In this document: one piece after another, positions 1 through 6,506 of the stretch
How the letters are laid out: every line of letters starts with the position of its first letter
Numbering within the stretch: position 1 is the first letter of the stretch
DNA from: Pedobacter sp.
GTDB lineage: Bacteria > Bacteroidota > Bacteroidia > Sphingobacteriales > Sphingobacteriaceae
Direction of reading: 5' to 3'
Length of the DNA stretch: 6,897 nucleotides
NCBI GenBank assembly: GCA_030149995.1
Contig: JASLGV010000079.1
Coordinates: 1 to 6,897, forward strand
Notes under the pieces: model-generated
What the model saw: only the letters and a program-made list of their open reading frames with translations
The model's database searches: none
Told to the model about the DNA's origin: nothing
Position numbers and translations under genes: made by a program

Positions 1-1000
1 CGTTAATACCGTGACTTAACATCTGCACCATCGCGCCCTGAAGACCTTGCTGGTTTAAAGAGAAAATACCCGCAGAGATTAATCCAACGTGTGCAATAGA
101 TGAATAAGCCACCAGGCGTTTGGCGTCTTTTTGTGTAAAGGCAATAACCGAAGCATATACCACACCAATTACCGATAAAGTGATGGCCAGTGCAGACCAT
201 TCCTGAACACCATGTGGTACAACAGGCAGCAACCATCTGATTACGCCATAAATACCCATTTTTAACATAATACCCGAAAGCAACATTGTTCCTTGTGTAG
301 GTGCTGCCGTATATGTATCGGGTTGCCAGGTATGGAAAGGAAAGATCGGCATCTTAATGGCAAAAGCAATAAAGAAAGCCCAGAAAATCCATCCTTGCTG
401 ATAAGCATCGAGATTTAAATTGTAAAATGCCTGGATTTCGAAGTTATGCGCAGGGTTCTGAAGGTACAGGTAAATAATCCCCATCAGCATAAATAAAGAT
501 CCGGCTATGGTATAAACGAAAAACTTCATGTTGATCCGAATGCGGTCTTTACCGCCCCAGAAAGCACAAATAAAATAAATAGGAATTAGTGCCGCTTCCC
601 AACCGATGTAAAACAAAAAGGCATCCATTGCTGTAAATACCAGCAACAAACCACTCTGCATAAATAAAATTAATGCGTAAAACGCCGATGGGTTCTTGTA
701 ATCGTGTTTATAGCTGGATAAAATAATTACCGGAATCAGGATATTGGTTAACAAAACTGTTAACATACTGATGCCATCAATACCGGCATGAAAATTAATA
801 CCCAGTTGCTGTATCCAGGGTTGGTTTATTTCAAACTGAACCTGCGCATTCGGTATAAACCTGGCAAGTAAACCAATGGTAAAAGCAAGTGATAAAATTG
901 AAATGGCAAGAGCCCCATGTTTTGCTGCCTGCTTTTTAGCAAACAATGAGCACAATATGGCGCCTGCTAAAGGAAGAAATATAAGTATTAGTATTTCCAT
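1..1000 (-). CDS. nuoM: NADH-quinone oxidoreductase subunit M (NuoM), N-terminal 333 residues, cut by window edge
   Basis: This is an antiporter-like proton-pumping subunit of the complex I membrane arm. The frame is open without a stop from the ATG at 1000-998 to the left edge, giving 333 residues of a protein that is usually about 480-500. Several hydrophobic helices are visible. The family's key residues are present: the TM5 glutamate in GWEAALIP (E135), lysines K216 (AIKMPIFPFHTW) and K247, and K294 and H304 in QKDAKRLVAYSSIAHVG. The discontinuous-helix region reads QPDTYTAAPTQGTMLLSG, where proteobacterial NuoM usually has LPDAHTEAPTAGS; I associate this variant with Bacteroidetes. The gene starts 20 bp after the nuoL stop, and an AAGGGG stretch right after that stop could serve as a ribosome binding site, which supports this start. 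Identification is firm; only the C-terminus and its end are unseen. Confidence 0.97.
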   Translation of the reverse strand, partial: MEILILIFLPLAGAILCSLFAKKQAAKHGALAISILSLAFTIGLLARFIPNAQVQFEINQPWIQQLGINFHAGIDGISMLTVLLTNILIPVIILSSYKHDYKNPSAFYALILFMQSGLLLVFTAMDAFLFYIGWEAALIPIYFICAFWGGKDRIRINMKFFVYTIAGSLFMLMGIIYLYLQNPAHNFEIQAFYNLNLDAYQQGWIFWAFFIAFAIKMPIFPFHTWQPDTYTAAPTQGTMLLSGIMLKMGIYGVIRWLLPVVPHGVQEWSALAITLSVIGVVYASVIAFTQKDAKRLVAYSSIAHVGLISAGIFSLNQQGLQGAMVQMLSHGIN

Positions 1001-1020
1001 TATTGAATGTTGAACCCCTT

Positions 1021-2922
1021 TTATATGTATAAAAATGTATATAACAGCAATGCGATGATACCAAATACCATCATAAATATGTAGAAACCTACATTTCCGC
1101 TTTGCAATAAACGAATGCCTTTGCTGGCCTCATTAGTACTCCAGCCCAATCCGTTTACAATTCCGTCAATAAATTTATTATCCAGTATTCTGTAGAAAAA
1201 TTTAGAAAGACCGTCAAGTGGCTTGGTTATCAAAAACTCATAAATCTCATCCAGGTAAAATTTATTGTAAGAAAGCTTAGCCAGTGCTGTTCTTGGTGCT
1301 TCATCCGCAACCGGAACATGTGCACCTTTAACATATTTCGTATATGCATACAGGAGCGCAACCACTGCTGCAACGACCGAAACACCCATTAACGTAAATT
1401 CTGTAGCATGACTTAAGTCTAATTCGTGTTGTGCAACACCTGCACCAGATAACCAGTGAGCCAACCATTCGTTTCCACCAAAAACATGTGGAATGTTAAC
1501 GGCTCCGCCAAATGCTGCTAAAACGGCTAAGATTACCAATGGTAAAGTCATCGCTTTTGGCGATTCATGAATATGACTTTCTGCATGATGAGTACCTCTA
1601 TATTTTCCGGAGAAAGTAAGGAACATCATTCTGAACATATAAAATGAAGTTAAGAAAGCCGTAAGCACGCCAATGCCCCAAAGAACCGGACTGTATTGGA
1701 AAGCATGTGCTAAAATCTCATCTTTCGAAAAGAAACCAGAGAATGGTGGTAAACCGGCAATGGCAATGGTTCCAATCATCATCGTTGCAAAAGTAATTTT
1801 AAGCTTCGACTTTAATCCACCCATGTGGCGCATATCTTGTTCGTGGTGCATGGCGTGTATTACAGATCCTGCCCCCAGGAATAACAAAGCCTTGAAAAAG
1901 GCATGTGTTAATACATGAAAAAATGAACCTGTATAAGCACCCACACCCAGGCCTAAAAACATATAACCCAATTGGGAAACAGTCGAATAAGCCAGTACTT
2001 TCTTAATATCTGTTTGTGTAAGAGCAATAATTGCAGCAATTAACGCAGTTGCAGTACCAATAACGGCAATGATGTTTTGTGTAAATGGCGCCAGGTCGAA
2101 TAATACGCTCGAACGGGCAATCATATAAATACCAGCGGTAACCATCGTTGCGGCGTGAATAAGTGCCGAAACCGGTGTCGGACCAGCCATTGCATCCGGT
2201 AACCAGGTAAACAACGGCAGCTGTGCAGACTTACCACAGGCACCGATAAAAAGCAGGATGGTAATTAAAACGATGGTGTTATTACCAGGGAGCATGGTTG
2301 CTGCCTGAGGAAATATTTTAGCAAACTCCACACTGCCAAACAGGTTGAACAGCATAAACACGCCCAGCAAAAAGCCCAGATCTCCGATACGGTTCATTAC
2401 AAATGCTTTTTTAGCAGCCGATGCGTATGCACTGTTGGTATACCAAAAACCGATCAGTAAATATGAACATAAGCCCACACCTTCCCATCCGATAAACATG
2501 ACGATGTAATTTGAACCCAACACAAGCAAAAGCATGAAAAAGACGAACAGATTCAGGTAACTAAAAAACTTACCAAATCCTTCGTCGTCGTGCATATAAG
2601 CAGTCGAATATAAATGGATTAAAAAGCCTACACCGGTAATAACCAGGAGCATAATGGCACTGAGTGGGTCAACCAGAAAGGATAAAGAAATATTTAATTT
2701 ACCCGCGCTGATCCAGTCAAAAAGAAACACTTCGTGTGCTTTTTGAGTATCGCCGCTCAGGTTAAAAAAGATTATTAAACTAATAATAAAGGAAGCCAGA
2801 ATTACGCCGCTGCCAATAATGCCTACAAGCCCTTTAGATAAAGATTTTCTGCCCAGTCCGTTAATTAAAAAGCCCAGTAAAGGAAGCAACGGAACCAACC
2901 AAATCAATTTTTCTATTGTCAT
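1021..2922 (-). CDS. nuoL: NADH-quinone oxidoreductase subunit L (NuoL)
   Basis: This is the distal antiporter-like proton-pumping subunit of complex I, here 633 residues, a normal length for the family (E. coli about 613). It is strongly hydrophobic, in line with the expected 16 membrane helices. Conserved residues of the proton channel are visible: E147 in FIGWEGVGLCSYLLIGFWY, K231 (GACGKSAQLPLFTWLPDAM), H256 in the broken helix AGPTPVSALIHAATMV, K307/K308 in DIKKVLAYSTVSQLGYM, H336, H340 and K344 in FHVLTHAFFKALLFLG, and K400-D401 in GFFSKDEI. A histidine-rich loop (THHAESHIHE, about 444-453) follows. The C-terminal part from about 535 to 600 is polar and fits the long lateral amphipathic helix, followed by a last membrane helix. 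It starts 13 bp after nuoK with no clear Shine-Dalgarno sequence. No frameshift or missing key residue is seen. Confidence 0.98.
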   Translation of the reverse strand: MTIEKLIWLVPLLPLLGFLINGLGRKSLSKGLVGIIGSGVILASFIISLIIFFNLSGDTQKAHEVFLFDWISAGKLNISLSFLVDPLSAIMLLVITGVGFLIHLYSTAYMHDDEGFGKFFSYLNLFVFFMLLLVLGSNYIVMFIGWEGVGLCSYLLIGFWYTNSAYASAAKKAFVMNRIGDLGFLLGVFMLFNLFGSVEFAKIFPQAATMLPGNNTIVLITILLFIGACGKSAQLPLFTWLPDAMAGPTPVSALIHAATMVTAGIYMIARSSVLFDLAPFTQNIIAVIGTATALIAAIIALTQTDIKKVLAYSTVSQLGYMFLGLGVGAYTGSFFHVLTHAFFKALLFLGAGSVIHAMHHEQDMRHMGGLKSKLKITFATMMIGTIAIAGLPPFSGFFSKDEILAHAFQYSPVLWGIGVLTAFLTSFYMFRMMFLTFSGKYRGTHHAESHIHESPKAMTLPLVILAVLAAFGGAVNIPHVFGGNEWLAHWLSGAGVAQHELDLSHATEFTLMGVSVVAAVVALLYAYTKYVKGAHVPVADEAPRTALAKLSYNKFYLDEIYEFLITKPLDGLSKFFYRILDNKFIDGIVNGLGWSTNEASKGIRLLQSGNVGFYIFMMVFGIIALLLYTFLYI

Positions 2923-2935
2923 TCTAATTATATAT

Positions 2936-3265
2936 TTACCACTTAAGGCGATTTAAAATATTAATGTCTATTGATTGTGTATTTCTATACACCATTACAA
3001 TTATACTGAGGCCTACAGCAACTTCTGCAGCGGCAAGCGCCATAATAAAGAATACAAATACTTGTCCGGATGGATCGTTGTTGTGTACAGAAAACGCCGT
3101 TAGCAATAGATTAACGGCATTCAGCATCAGCTCAACCGACATGAAAATAACGATTGCATTTCTGCGCGTTAATACACCGATAACACCTATGGTAAAAATA
3201 ATCGCACTTAACCAGATATAGTGGTTAAGCGGAACGCCTTGGAGTTGTGTTGTTAAATTTTCCAT
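2936..3265 (-). CDS. nuoK: NADH-quinone oxidoreductase subunit K (NuoK)
   Basis: This small membrane subunit of complex I (related to MrpC and mitochondrial ND4L) forms part of the half-channels that link quinone chemistry to the antiporter subunits. It has 109 residues, close to the usual 100-105, with three hydrophobic helices at about 16-34, 37-59 and 68-93. The two buried glutamates typical of the family are present: E45 in SVELMLNAVNLLLTAF and E81 in AAAEVAVGLSIIVMVYR. The ATG lies 5 bp after the nuoJ stop, which suggests translational coupling. A slightly shorter product starting further inside is unlikely, because it would remove residues leading into TM1. Confidence 0.98.
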   Translation of the reverse strand: MENLTTQLQGVPLNHYIWLSAIIFTIGVIGVLTRRNAIVIFMSVELMLNAVNLLLTAFSVHNNDPSGQVFVFFIMALAAAEVAVGLSIIVMVYRNTQSIDINILNRLKW

Positions 3266-3270
3266 TATAT

Positions 3271-3771
3271 TTATTCAGGCTGATCTTTTTTAGATAATAA
3301 AACGGCGCCTACCATTGCTGCAAGCAATAAAAGCGACGACAATTCAAAAGGTAATAAAAACGGTCCGAAAAGCTCTTTTCCTAAATTTTCTACAAGACCC
3401 AGTCCCGGATTTTTTAAGATAAGCGGGCTGGAAATAGACGTGGCTTTTAAAGAACCGATCAACGTAATGGCCAAACACCCGCCGGCAATTACCCCGATAA
3501 TCTTAATTAAGGGCGATTTGGCCGGTTCTGATTCCTTGTTTAAATTCAATAACATCAGCACAAAAAGGAACAATACCATGATGGCTCCCATGTAAACGAT
3601 AAAATTTACAACAGCCAAAAATTGTGCATTTAACAGCACGTAATGAACTGTAAACGTAAAGAAGGTAAGAATTAAGTATAAAACACTGTGAATGGGGTTC
3701 TTTGCAAAGATCACCATCAAAGAAAATAGGATACTTAATGTGGCTACGAAATAGAATACCTGTGTACTCAT
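3271..3771 (-). CDS. nuoJ: NADH-quinone oxidoreductase subunit J (NuoJ)
   Basis: This membrane subunit of complex I (ND6 homolog) has 166 residues, a usual length. Five hydrophobic segments are visible, at about 4-23, 28-48, 53-75, 89-107 and 139-160. The family's most conserved stretch, VYMGAIMVLFLFVLML (about 59-74), corresponds to the TM3 helix that carries the pi-bulge involved in coupling. NPIHSVLYLIL (25-35) and the last helix FELSSLLLLAAMVGAV (142-157) are also typical. It is the first gene after the 107-bp gap behind nuoI, so it is the one gene in this part of the operon that cannot be translationally coupled to its upstream neighbour. The bases just before the ATG are AT-rich with no Shine-Dalgarno sequence, which is common in Bacteroidetes. 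Confidence 0.97.
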   Translation of the reverse strand: MSTQVFYFVATLSILFSLMVIFAKNPIHSVLYLILTFFTFTVHYVLLNAQFLAVVNFIVYMGAIMVLFLFVLMLLNLNKESEPAKSPLIKIIGVIAGGCLAITLIGSLKATSISSPLILKNPGLGLVENLGKELFGPFLLPFELSSLLLLAAMVGAVLLSKKDQPE

Positions 3772-3878
3772 TAATTATTTATTTAAAACATCCCTTTCTT
3801 ACAGGGAAGAAGCAATCTCATTTATTTTAGCCGTTCGCTCTGGGATTGCTTCCTTCCCCGCGAGGGCTTTGTGCTATA
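3772..3878. repeat. nuoJ-nuoI gap filled by an imperfect palindromic repeat (REP-like)
   Basis: The gap is 107 bp, while other junctions from nuoG to nuoM are 20 bp or less. Its core is an imperfect inverted repeat: 3804-3817 (GGGAAGAAGCAATC on plus) pairs with 3844-3858 (GATTGCTTCCTTCCC), with one bulged base and a loop of about 20-26 bases. Small extra hairpins flank it: TCCCT/AGGGA at 3791-3795 and 3803-3807 (which would compete with the main stem), and CCC/GGG around 3857-3866. The left arm shares the 11-mer AGAAGCAATCT, then a T/A-rich run, with the repeat before nuoG. Repeats with a GATTGCTTC...GAAGCAATC core are, as I recall, scattered through Pedobacter-type genomes. No U-tract follows the stem in the operon direction, so it is not a classical terminator; an RNA-processing or stabilising role is possible but not shown. 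Confidence 0.75.
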
Positions 3879-4382
3879 TTACTTTTTCATTTCCAGCGGT
3901 GCCTCTACCAGCTTATCTTTCCCGTAAATAAAATCTTTACGTAAATAATCAGCAGGTACAATCGGACCGTCTAAATAAATGGCTTCTTTCGGACAAGCTT
4001 CTTCGCACAATCCGCAGAAAATGCAACGCAGCATATTGATCTCGTAAGTAGCGGCATATTTTTCTTCGCGATACAGCGCTTTCTCTTCCGGTTTACGTTC
4101 TGCAGCAATCATGGTAATTGCTTCTGCCGGACACGACAGGGCGCATAAGCCACAGGCTGTGCAACGCTCACGTCCCTGCTCATCGCGTTTAAGTGAATGC
4201 ATACCGCGATAGTTGGTAGAAAATTCACGCTCTACCTCTGGATAGCGTACAGTAGCCGTTTTTTTAAACAAATGGCTAAAAGTAATGGCCATTCCTTTTG
4301 AGATTGCAGGCAGGTATAACCTTTCTGCAAGGTTTAAAGGTTTTTGCTCCAGTACTTTTTTCTTATTACTTAATGATTCCAT
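3879..4382 (-). CDS. nuoI: NADH-quinone oxidoreductase subunit I (NuoI), 2x[4Fe-4S] ferredoxin-like
   Basis: This peripheral-arm subunit carries the N6a and N6b [4Fe-4S] clusters that pass electrons from NuoG towards the last cluster, N2, near the quinone site. It has 167 residues, in the usual range. Both cluster motifs are intact: C74-x2-C77-x2-C80-x3-C84-P (ERCTACGLCALSCP) and C120-x2-C123-x2-C126-x3-C130-P (LRCIFCGLCEEACP). The typical stretches RYPEVEREFSTNYRGMHSLKRD before the first motif and EKYAATYEINMLRC before the second are present. An amphipathic N-terminal helix (about 18-42) fits docking to the membrane arm. It begins 5 bp after the nuoH stop, with a weak GAGAAG upstream. The 3' end is followed by the 107-bp palindrome-bearing gap. 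Confidence 0.98.
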   Translation of the reverse strand: MESLSNKKKVLEQKPLNLAERLYLPAISKGMAITFSHLFKKTATVRYPEVEREFSTNYRGMHSLKRDEQGRERCTACGLCALSCPAEAITMIAAERKPEEKALYREEKYAATYEINMLRCIFCGLCEEACPKEAIYLDGPIVPADYLRKDFIYGKDKLVEAPLEMKK

Positions 4383-4387
4383 AACTG

Positions 4388-5425
4388 TTAAAACTTCTCA
4401 ATGATTGCAATCACAATTCCTGTTATTATAATATTGGCTATGGCAAGTGGAATTAATCCGCGCCAGCCTAAATTCATCAATTGATCGTAACGGAAACGCG
4501 GGATGGTCCAACGTACCCACATAAAGAAAAAGATAAATGCCGATATCTTGGCAAATAAAACGGCTGTACCAATCAGAGGTGCCCAGGTAGTACCTGCATG
4601 TGCAGCTACCCAATCCATTCCCGGATAGTTATAACCACCCCAGTAAAGGGTTGCCATAACAGCCGATGAAATAAACATATTGATGTACTCGGCAAATAAA
4701 TAAAAGCCCAGTTTCATAGATGAATATTCTGTATGATAACCACCGATTAACTCCGTTTCACATTCCGGTAAATCGAAAGGTGCACGGTTGGTTTCAGCAA
4801 AAGAACAGATCATAAAAATCAGAAAACCCAATGGCTGATACAGCACATTCCAGTGCCAGCCATGCTGTTGTTCTACAATCTCTCTTAAGCTTAAGGTATT
4901 GGTGGTTAGTAATAAGGCAATGATTGATAAACCCATTGCAATCTCGTAGCTGATGTTCTGTGAAGCTGCGCGGATGGCACTTAATAAAGAGTATTTATTG
5001 TTAGATGCCCATCCACCGATCATTACACCATAAACACCTAAGGAAACAACTCCAAAGATGTATAAAACCCCAACATTAATATCGGTTACCTGCAGGGAGA
5101 TTGTTTTATCGCCAATCACCATCGGGCTTCCCCATGGAATTACTGCACTGGCAATACAAGCGGTTAACATGGCCAATCCCGGACCAACCATAAACAACCA
5201 TCTGTTTGATGTTGAAGGAATAATTTCCTCTTTCATAAACATTTTAATACCATCTGCCAGGGGTTGTAAGATACCAAAAGGCCCTGCACGATCTGGTCCT
5301 AAACGATCTTGCAAAAATGCTGCTACTTTTCTTTCGGCATAAGTAGAATACATTGCAATTAATAAACTGATGCCGAAAATTACAGCTACCAGGATAAATT
5401 TCTCTATAACAAAACCGCTATCCAT
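4388..5425 (-). CDS. nuoH: NADH-quinone oxidoreductase subunit H (NuoH)
   Basis: This membrane subunit (ND1 homolog) sits at the joint of the two arms, forms much of the quinone chamber, and passes the conformational or proton signal into the membrane arm. It has 345 residues, a usual length, with about eight hydrophobic helices. Signature stretches are all present: AERKVAAFLQDRLGPDRAGP (30-49), GGWASNNKYSLLSAIRAASQ (137-156) followed by the charged SYE (E161), FAETNRAPFDLPECETEL (209-226) with its glutamate cluster, and RWTIPRFRYDQLMNLGWR (305-322). The ATG shares one base with the TAA stop of nuoG (TAATG), which implies coupled translation of the two. Nothing is missing or truncated. Confidence 0.98.
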   Translation of the reverse strand: MDSGFVIEKFILVAVIFGISLLIAMYSTYAERKVAAFLQDRLGPDRAGPFGILQPLADGIKMFMKEEIIPSTSNRWLFMVGPGLAMLTACIASAVIPWGSPMVIGDKTISLQVTDINVGVLYIFGVVSLGVYGVMIGGWASNNKYSLLSAIRAASQNISYEIAMGLSIIALLLTTNTLSLREIVEQQHGWHWNVLYQPLGFLIFMICSFAETNRAPFDLPECETELIGGYHTEYSSMKLGFYLFAEYINMFISSAVMATLYWGGYNYPGMDWVAAHAGTTWAPLIGTAVLFAKISAFIFFFMWVRWTIPRFRYDQLMNLGWRGLIPLAIANIIITGIVIAIIEKF

Positions 5426-6435
5426 TAGTATTTTACTGTTTTATGTAATTCAATTTCATTCGCTGCCTGTAATGCCGGGTTTGGCTTAATTACAGGAAGT
5501 GGTTTTAAAGTCTCGTAATGGTTTGATGCAATTACAGAAGTATCATCAATATGAGTCGGGTGTTCAATAACCCAGTCTGAAGTAGCTTTCTTATCAAAAC
5601 GGCAGGTATTACAAATAAATTCTTCTACCTCTCCAAACTGGTCTTTACGTGCTGTAACCCGTAATACATCTTCACCTTTATACCACAAAGTTACCTTACC
5701 GTTACATTTTTCGTGATCGCAGTTGCGGTGTGCATCTACAGGTTTGGTAAACCAAACACGGTTTTTAAAACGGAAAGTTTTATCTGTTAAAGCACCTACC
5801 GGGCAAACATCAATCACATTACCAGAAAAATCATTGTCAATGGCCTCGGTAATGTAAGTTGAAATTTCGGAGTGATCGCCACGGTTTAAGATTCCATGTA
5901 CACGTTTATTGGTAATCTGATCTGCGGTAAAAACACAACGGTAGCACAGAATACAACGATTCATGTGCAACTGGATTTTATCGCCAATATCTATACGCTC
6001 AAAGGTACGGCGTTCAAATTCGTAGCGGGTTTGCTGCAAACCATGCTCGTAACCAAGATTCTGTAAATCGCACTCACCTGCCTGGTCACAAACCGGGCAA
6101 TCTAACGGGTGATTAATTAAAAGAATTTCAACCACACCGGCACGGGCTTCCAGTACTTCCGGAGAAGTAATGTTCTGCACTTCCATTCCATCCATTACGG
6201 TTGTTCGGCAAGAAGCCACCAATTTAGGCATAGGACGCGGATCTTTTTCCGAGCCTTTCGTTACCTTTACAATACAGGTACGGCATTTACCTCCACTACC
6301 TTGTAATTTGGAATAGTAGCACATGGCAGGTGGCACAATATCTCCCCCTATTTGCCTTGCAGCATTCAGAATGGTTGTTCCATTGTCAACCTCTACTGTT
6401 ATCCCATCTATCGTAACCTTAACTTTTTCACTCAT
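5425..6435 (-). CDS. nuoG: NADH-quinone oxidoreductase subunit G (NuoG), short form without molybdopterin-type domain
   Basis: This Fe-S subunit of the complex I peripheral arm receives electrons from NuoF. It has 336 residues from MSEKVKVTIDG. Visible sites are a [2Fe-2S] ferredoxin fold with C39, C51, C54 and C76 (N1b); H109-x3-C113-x2-C116-x5-C122 (N5); C161, C164 and C167 with C211 in DVCPVGAL (N4); and a last set C239, C244, C275 and C278 where the N7-type domain would be. The roughly 500-residue molybdopterin-oxidoreductase-like half of E. coli NuoG (about 900 residues) is absent; the stop overlaps nuoH, so this is not a recent truncation. I recall short NuoG forms in Bacteroidetes. The frame is open up to an ATG at 6477, but the added 14 residues (MRIEVEKIKRISLT) are encoded by a hairpin and a copy of ORF6N sequence, so I chose 6435. 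Confidence 0.95.
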   Translation of the reverse strand: MSEKVKVTIDGITVEVDNGTTILNAARQIGGDIVPPAMCYYSKLQGSGGKCRTCIVKVTKGSEKDPRPMPKLVASCRTTVMDGMEVQNITSPEVLEARAGVVEILLINHPLDCPVCDQAGECDLQNLGYEHGLQQTRYEFERRTFERIDIGDKIQLHMNRCILCYRCVFTADQITNKRVHGILNRGDHSEISTYITEAIDNDFSGNVIDVCPVGALTDKTFRFKNRVWFTKPVDAHRNCDHEKCNGKVTLWYKGEDVLRVTARKDQFGEVEEFICNTCRFDKKATSDWVIEHPTHIDDTSVIASNHYETLKPLPVIKPNPALQAANEIELHKTVKY

Positions 6436-6506
6436 GGTTAATGATATTCTTTTTATTTTTTCTACTTCTATCCTCATTACGAGGATAGAAGCAATCTTTT
6501 TATTTA
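6436..6506. other. 71-bp gap between ORF6N gene and nuoG, likely nuoG leader
   Basis: No gene fits here. Read on minus, it holds an A/T-rich stretch after the ORF6N stop, a perfect hairpin (6491-6465), and an A-rich tract reaching the nuoG start with only a weak purine-rich candidate ribosome binding site (AAAAAGAA). I could not find a convincing Bacteroidetes-type promoter (TTG near -33 with TAnnTTTG near -7) in it. Bases 6450-6477 also copy a piece of the ORF6N gene. Confidence 0.5.
6465..6497. repeat. Perfect 11-bp inverted repeat with REP-like half, upstream of nuoG
   Basis: CTTCTATCCTC (6465-6475) and GAGGATAGAAG (6481-6491) are exact reverse complements around a 5-base loop, ATTAC. In nuoG mRNA this hairpin would end about 30 bases before the start codon. 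The right arm runs on into CAATCT, giving AGAAGCAATCT (6487-6497), which is identical to 3808-3818 in the nuoI-nuoJ gap. The stretch TCATTACGAGGATAGAAGCAATCT as a whole resembles a repeat half I recall from Sphingobacteriaceae (TCATTGCGAGGA...GAAGCAATCT); that match is from memory. On the operon strand no T-tract follows, so it is not a standard terminator for the ORF6N gene. Confidence 0.75.

Noticed and set aside
3..236. 77-residue cysteine-rich minus-strand frame
   Set aside because: It is an alternative frame within nuoM, whose own frame is open and matches the family throughout.
1673..1918. Plus-strand open frames opposite nuoL, nuoK, nuoH and nuoG
   Set aside because: They are antisense to well-conserved genes and resemble no family I know; there is no sign of ribosome binding sites or independent constraint.
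4398..4613. 71-residue frame overlapping the end of nuoH
   Set aside because: It is a shifted frame inside nuoH, with no family resemblance and no start signal.
6436..6477. Upstream in-frame ATG at 6477 as the nuoG start (350 residues)
   Set aside because: The extra residues are encoded by the hairpin arm and by a stretch copying ORF6N sequence; MSEKVKVTIDG begins the ferredoxin fold in the expected place.
6465..6505. Rho-independent terminator (stem plus T-rich run on the plus strand)
   Set aside because: No plus-strand gene leads into it, the stem is not GC-rich, and the run is interrupted. It is better explained as a repeat.
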